From positions 1 to 35,278 of the forward strand of contig JAAZAA010000010.1 of assembly GCA_012514535.1 (NCBI GenBank): a stretch of DNA of 35,278 nucleotides, given 5' to 3'. Below are positions 31,944 to 35,278 of this stretch, one piece after another. Source of the DNA: Myxococcales bacterium. Lineage in GTDB: Bacteria; Myxococcota_A; Polyangia; Polyangiales; Polyangiaceae. The notes below the pieces were generated by a model. That model was not told where the DNA came from. It saw only the letters and a list, made by a program, of their open reading frames with translations, and searched no databases. How positions within the stretch are numbered: the first letter of the stretch is position 1; each line of letters starts with the position of its first letter. The position numbers and the translations under genes are program-made.

Positions 31944-33227
31944 TCAGCTGGCCTGCCGCGCGGCGCGGGGACGCGGGCTCGACTTGGGAGCGGCCTTGCC
32001 GTTGCTCTTCTTGGCGCGAGCGCTGCGCTCCTTGGCGTTCGCCTTGGGCGCGGAGGAGCTGGAGGCCTTCGAGCCGAGCAGATCGCTGGCGATCTTCTTG
32101 GCGCGGGTCGTCTTCTCCCACGAGAACTCGCTGCGGCCGAAGTGACCGTAGGCGGCGGTGGGGGCGTAGATCGGGCGGAGCAGCCCGAGCTCTTCGATGA
32201 GCGCGCGCGGGCGGAAGTCGAACTCCTTGGACACGTAGTCGGCCAGCACCTGGTCGTCGACCTTGCCGGTGCCGAAGGTGTTCACGTAGACGCCCATGGG
32301 CTTGGCCACGCCGATGGCGTAGGCGACCTGCACCTCGCAGCGCCGCGCCACGCCGGCCGCGACGAGGTTCTTGGCCACGAAGCGCGCGAAGTAGCACGCG
32401 GAACGATCCACCTTCGAGGGGTCCTTCCCGGAGAAGGCGCCGCCGCCGTGGCGTCCCATGCCGCCGTAGGTGTCCACGATGATCTTGCGGCCCGTGAGGC
32501 CGGCGTCACCGAAGGGCCCGCCGATGACGAAGCGCCCGGTGGGGTTGATGAAGTACTTGGTGTTCTTGTCGAGGAGGTTCGCCGGGAGCGCCTTCTTGAT
32601 GACGAGCTCCATCACCGCCTCCTTGATCGCGGCGTATTTCACGCTCTCCGAGTGCTGCGTGGAGATGACGACCGTGTCGATGCGCTTCGGGCGATCGTTC
32701 TCGTACTCCACCGTGACCTGGCTCTTGCCGTCGGGGCGCAGGAAGTCGACCTGCCTCTTCTTCCGCACGACCGCGAGCTGCTTCGTCAGCTTGTGGGCGT
32801 ACATGATGGGGGCGGGCATCAGCTCCGGCGTCTCGTCGCAGGCGTACCCGAACATCAGGCCCTGATCGCCGGCGCCCTGCTCCTTGAACATCCCCTTGCC
32901 CTCGGTCACGCCCTGGGAGATGTCGGGGGACTGCTCCTCGACGGCGACGAGGACGCCGCAGGTCTTCGCGTCGAAGCCCATGGCGGAGTCGGTGTAACCG
33001 ATCTCGGTGATCGCCCGACGTGCGACGCTCGCGTAGTCGATGTTGCTGCGGGTGGTGATCTCACCAGCCAGGAGCACGAAGCCGGTCTTGATCGCGGTCT
33101 CACACGCGACCCGGCTCGCTTTGTCACCCTTGAGGGCTGCATCGAGGACCGCGTCCGACACTGCGTCGCAGATCTTGTCGGGGTGCCCCTCGGTCACGGA
33201 CTCGGACGTAAAGACGTAGTTAGCCAT
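31944..33227 (-). CDS. metK: S-adenosylmethionine synthetase
   Basis: A 427-residue enzyme that makes SAM from methionine and ATP. The N-terminus [18 protein letters not shown], signature 1 [12 protein letters not shown] (118-129), signature 2 GGGAFSGKD (261-269) and [12 protein letters not shown] near the end are all present, so the enzyme is complete by about residue 385. A tail of about 41 residues rich in Lys, Ala, Ser and Arg follows ([17 protein letters not shown] onwards). Typical MetK proteins have no such tail. The ATG at 33227 gives the standard N-terminus; an in-frame start at 33344 would add an unrelated leader. It is followed by its own terminator and preceded by a 328-bp gap with several hairpins. 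The upstream genes on the same strand are a PDZ lipoprotein and argJ. Confidence 0.97.
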   Translation of the reverse strand: MANYVFTSESVTEGHPDKICDAVSDAVLDAALKGDKASRVACETAIKTGFVLLAGEITTRSNIDYASVARRAITEIGYTDSAMGFDAKTCGVLVAVEEQSPDISQGVTEGKGMFKEQGAGDQGLMFGYACDETPELMPAPIMYAHKLTKQLAVVRKKRQVDFLRPDGKSQVTVEYENDRPKRIDTVVISTQHSESVKYAAIKEAVMELVIKKALPANLLDKNTKYFINPTGRFVIGGPFGDAGLTGRKIIVDTYGGMGRHGGGAFSGKDPSKVDRSACYFARFVAKNLVAAGVARRCEVQVAYAIGVAKPMGVYVNTFGTGKVDDQVLADYVSKEFDFRPRALIEELGLLRPIYAPTAAYGHFGRSEFSWEKTTRAKKIASDLLGSKASSSSAPKANAKERSARAKKSNGKAAPKSSPRPRAARQAS

Positions 33228-33555
33228 GTCTCTCCAATGTTTTCGTCGCAGCGTCGCGGCGGAGCGGCATGGCCCTGGGGCAACCCCCCAGGGGGCTGCT
33301 CGACTCGCACGGGGCTCCCCAAACCTTCCTTGGGGTGGGCTCACCAGATGCGATGAGAGGCCGAGACGTCTCGGCTGCGAACGGCGCGGGACCCTAGCAC
33401 GGAAACGGCAGCCCCCTAAGGCGCGAAACCCTCACGATCCAAGATGGAGCGGCGAACCGGATCCCGGCGCCTCGGCAAGCCCGCTTCGGGAGCCCCGCTT
33501 CGGGGGCCTCTCCGCAAGGGCCCGTCTTCAGGAGCCGGTCTTCAGGGGCCTGTCT
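33228..33555 (-). promoter_or_regulatory. metK upstream region with structured leader
   Basis: No gene is seen in 328 bp. On the minus-strand transcript, a 6-bp stem CCCCAA/TTGGGG (33317-33335) comes first. A perfect 8-bp stem CCCTGGGG/CCCCAGGG (33273-33293) follows, about 45 nt before the ATG. Further upstream is a 16-bp palindrome (33360-33375). No conserved core of SAM-I, SAM-II or SAH riboswitches was recognised. The distal part of the gap is occupied by a 14-bp tandem repeat. Confidence 0.5.
33360..33375. promoter_or_regulatory. 16-bp perfect palindrome, candidate operator of metK
   Basis: GCCGAGACGTCTCGGC is fully self-complementary and lies about 135 bp upstream of the metK start, where a promoter would be expected. 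It has the size and symmetry of a dimeric repressor site. The regulator is unknown. Confidence 0.5.
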
Positions 33556-33563
33556 TCAGGAAC
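33480..33563 (-). repeat. six-unit 14-bp degenerate tandem repeat at the PDZ gene end
   Basis: Six consecutive 14-bp units run from 33480. The first two on the + strand are CCCGCTTCGGGAGC and CCCGCTTCGGGGGC, the third is CTCTCCGCAAGGGC, and the last three share GTCTTCAGG (for example CCGTCTTCAGGAGC). The array covers the stop codon of the PDZ lipoprotein (33556-33558). On the minus strand the last three units each carry TGA (33556, 33542 and 33528), in three different frames. The first two units can form CCCG/CGGG stems. Confidence 0.85.
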
Positions 33564-33927
33564 CAGGTGCGGCCGTGCGTTCGAGGGTCACCCGGATCAC
33601 GTCGTCGCCGCGCACGAGCGTCAGCCGCACGGGGTCGCCCACCTGCCCGCCGAGAGCCCGGTGCAGATCCTGCTCCGTCATCACGCGGACGTCGCGGCCC
33701 TCGATGAGCAGGATTTCGTCGCCCTCTTGGAGCCCGGCGCGCTCCGCGGCCAGCCCCGGGGGGACCTCCCTCAAAAAGACGCGACCGTCGTTCTGCTGGC
33801 CCAGGATGGCGCCGATCGTCCCGCGCGGCGCGCTGCAGGCCAGGACGCCGCAGCACAGGGCCACGCAGACGAGGCCCACCAGCTCCTGCGCCGGGCTCCT
33901 CGTCGAACTGCCCAGGCCGCTCCGCAC
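33556..33927 (-). CDS. small PDZ-domain lipoprotein
   Basis: About 123 residues from a GTG at 33927. Two arginines, a hydrophobic core (ELVGLVCVALCCGVLAC) and a Cys make a likely type II signal peptide. One PDZ domain follows: VPPGLAAERAGLQEGDEILLIEGRDV holds the carboxylate-loop and GxxxGD-type motif, then VGDPVRLTLVRGDDVIRVTL. PDZ domains of this kind occur in HtrA and secretion proteins and bind C-terminal peptides. No protease domain is present, so it may be an adaptor or substrate sensor (inference). The start is uncertain: an ATG at 33999 would overlap the end of argJ by 38 bp, and longer readings are shadow translation of argJ. It ends inside a 14-bp tandem repeat. Confidence 0.75.
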   Translation of the reverse strand: MRSGLGSSTRSPAQELVGLVCVALCCGVLACSAPRGTIGAILGQQNDGRVFLREVPPGLAAERAGLQEGDEILLIEGRDVRVMTEQDLHRALGGQVGDPVRLTLVRGDDVIRVTLERTAAPGS

Positions 33928-33961
33928 AGGGAGGCGATGGCGCGGGCGCCTCGCGGGGAGG

Positions 33962-35167
33962 TCAGCTCCGGTACCCCGCGTTGACGTCGACGTAGCCATG
34001 GCCCAGGTCCGAGGTGACGTAGGTGAACTCGCCGGGCCCCTCGCCGAGCACGAGCTCGATGGCGTAGGTGTTCTCTCGCATGATGACGGCGGCGCGCGCC
34101 TCCGCCTCCGCTCCCGTCGGCAAGCCGCGCTCGCAGATGCAGACGTCGCCGACCCGCACGGAGGCGACCCGGGGATCGAAGGGCACACCTGCCCGCCCAG
34201 CCGCGGCGAGGAGCCTCCCCCAGTTGGCGTCCTTGCCATAGAGGGCGGTCTTCACGAGGGGCGAGGTGGCGACGGTCTTGGCGATCTGGCGCGCGGCGGC
34301 TTCGCTCTCGAGCCCGCGCACGACGATGTCCACGGCGTGCTCGGCCCCTTCGCCGTCCCGCACCATCTCCCGGGCGAGGGGGCGGCACACCTCGACGAGC
34401 GCCGCGGTGAGCTCTTCGGCGGACGGGGTCACGCCGGAGCGCCCCGACGCGAGCACGAGGAGCGTGTCGTTGGTGCTGGTGTCGCCGTCGACGCTGCAGG
34501 CGTTGAAGGTGAGGTCCGCGGCGCGCTCGAGGCACTGCTGGAGGAGCTGGACGTCCACGACGGCGTCGGTGACGACGAAGGCCAGCATCGTCGCGTGGGG
34601 GGGCCCGGCGGGTTGGAGAGGCCGCTGGGGTCCGAGATCCGGGTGGATCATGCCGGCGCCCTTGGCGATGCCGAGGAAGCGGGCGACCTGCTCGCCCTGC
34701 CGGACCTCTGCGGTCGCGGTCTTCGTCCAGCGGTCCGTCGTGAGGATCGCCTCGGCGAAGCGCCCGGCGCCGTCCGCGCTCAGCTCGGCGACGAGGGTGG
34801 GCACGACCGCGACGATCTGCTCGGTGGGCAGCACCTTGCCGATGACGCCCGTCGACGCGGGCGCGACCCGGCTCGGCTCCACGCCGAGGGCCTCGGCGAC
34901 GGCGGCGGTCGTGTCGAGGACCGCCCGCAAGCCCGGCTCACCGGTGCAGGCGTTGGCGTTACCGGCGTTCACGAGGACTGCCTGGAGCCGCCCGCGTGAC
35001 ACCCGCTCTTCGGCGACGTCCACGGGCGCGGCGCGCACGAGGTTGCGCGTGAACACACCAGCGGCGGCGACGGGCTCGTCTGCGACGACCAGGGCGACAT
35101 CGAGGCCGCCGTTTTTCTTGATGCCGGCGGCGGCGGCGGAGAAGCGAAATCCTGCGATCGAGGTCAT
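33962..35167 (-). CDS. argJ: ArgJ glutamate N-acetyltransferase / ornithine acetyltransferase
   Basis: A 401-residue self-cleaving Ntn-type enzyme of arginine synthesis that moves acetyl from N-acetylornithine to glutamate and may also use acetyl-CoA. Family motifs are AAAAGIKKNGGLDVALV, AVLVNAGNANACTG, STGVIGKVLP, AKGAGMIHPD, ATMLAFVVTDA, CSVDGDTSTNDT, GKDANWGR and GYVDVNAGYRS. Cleavage is expected between Ala192 and Thr193 (ATML). The usual sequence around it reads MIHPNMATML, but here 14 residues (LGPQRPLQPAGPPH, 178-191) replace the single Met, directly before the cleavage pair. ATG 35167 gives the usual N-terminus; a GTG at 35191 would add eight residues. A promoter should lie in the last 111 bp of the window. 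Confidence 0.95.
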   Translation of the reverse strand: MTSIAGFRFSAAAAGIKKNGGLDVALVVADEPVAAAGVFTRNLVRAAPVDVAEERVSRGRLQAVLVNAGNANACTGEPGLRAVLDTTAAVAEALGVEPSRVAPASTGVIGKVLPTEQIVAVVPTLVAELSADGAGRFAEAILTTDRWTKTATAEVRQGEQVARFLGIAKGAGMIHPDLGPQRPLQPAGPPHATMLAFVVTDAVVDVQLLQQCLERAADLTFNACSVDGDTSTNDTLLVLASGRSGVTPSAEELTAALVEVCRPLAREMVRDGEGAEHAVDIVVRGLESEAAARQIAKTVATSPLVKTALYGKDANWGRLLAAAGRAGVPFDPRVASVRVGDVCICERGLPTGAEAEARAAVIMRENTYAIELVLGEGPGEFTYVTSDLGHGYVDVNAGYRS

Positions 35168-35278
35168 GGCGGCGTGGGTGCGCGACGGCACGAAGAGAGG
35201 GCGAGAGCAGCGCCGGAGAGGCCTCGAGCGCTGCGGAGCCGACCGGCGGCGGGAGCGCCGACCGTATCAGGTTCCCCC
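35168..35278. promoter_or_regulatory. region upstream of argJ to window edge
   Basis: No gene or clear promoter boxes seen in these 111 bp. The sequence is GC-rich except for a short ATACGG/GTATCAGG patch near 35262-35272. Confidence 0.3.

Noticed and set aside
33228-33420. Known SAM or SAH riboswitch upstream of metK
   Set aside because: Stems are present, but none of the conserved core sequences of SAM-I, SAM-II, SAM-III or SAH classes could be matched by eye.

Overview
The window is ordinary chromosome from a very GC-rich bacterium with long genes, little intergenic DNA and strong third-position GC bias. The gene content suggests a myxobacterium (Myxococcota, possibly Polyangia/Sandaracinaceae-like). 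The reasons are a membrane Ser/Thr kinase with a propeller-like sensor, an FHA-GGDEF cyclase, a PilT-type ATPase, many lipoproteins with low-complexity tails, an SH3/YkuD L,D-transpeptidase and conserved-looking hypothetical envelope proteins. That assignment is inference from content, not a phylogenetic test. No rRNA, tRNA, CRISPR array, insertion sequence, phage or obvious island was seen.

Layout. (1) 1-3.1 kb: the end of a DUF4136 lipoprotein gene, translationally coupled to an RlmD-type rRNA m5U methyltransferase, faces a HupE/UreJ-type membrane protein. (2) 3.2-11.5 kb: a rightward run of FtsH, a CstA-type transporter, an endonuclease/exonuclease/phosphatase lipoprotein, a DUF368 (PopT-type) polyprenyl-phosphate transporter, an EVE-domain protein and an MscS channel. 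Two of its junctions are stop/start overlaps. (3) 11.5-13.7 kb: leftward coiled-coil protein, VWA lipoprotein and Nudix hydrolase. (4) 13.7-18.4 kb: rightward L,D-transpeptidase, a PilT-like ATPase with an apparently duplicated N-terminal domain, and an aldo/keto reductase. (5) 18.5-20.2 kb: a leftward 580-residue membrane protein of unknown function. (6) 20.2-30.7 kb: the nitrogen-assimilation genes amtB, glnB and glnA (all rightward), with leftward ruvB and a tightly overlapped Ser/Thr kinase - GNAT - histidine kinase operon between amtB and glnB. (7) 30.9-35.2 kb: a rightward FHA-GGDEF cyclase, then leftward argJ, a small PDZ lipoprotein and metK, which has its own terminator.

Working together. 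AmtB, PII and glutamine synthetase form the classical ammonium uptake and assimilation module. PII keeps Tyr51 and the synthetase keeps the adenylylation tyrosine, so covalent control by uridylyl/adenylyl transferases is plausible. Most of the rest concerns the cell envelope (FtsH, PopT, MscS, L,D-transpeptidase, lipoproteins) and signalling (Ser/Thr kinase, histidine kinase, diguanylate cyclase).

I did not find a clear new defence or mobile system. The best leads are the PilT-like protein with a second, degenerate N-domain, the 14-residue insertion immediately before the ArgJ self-cleavage site, the kinase-acetyltransferase-kinase operon, the unknown 580-residue membrane protein, and a recurring pattern of short tandem repeats at gene ends that place TGA in several frames.
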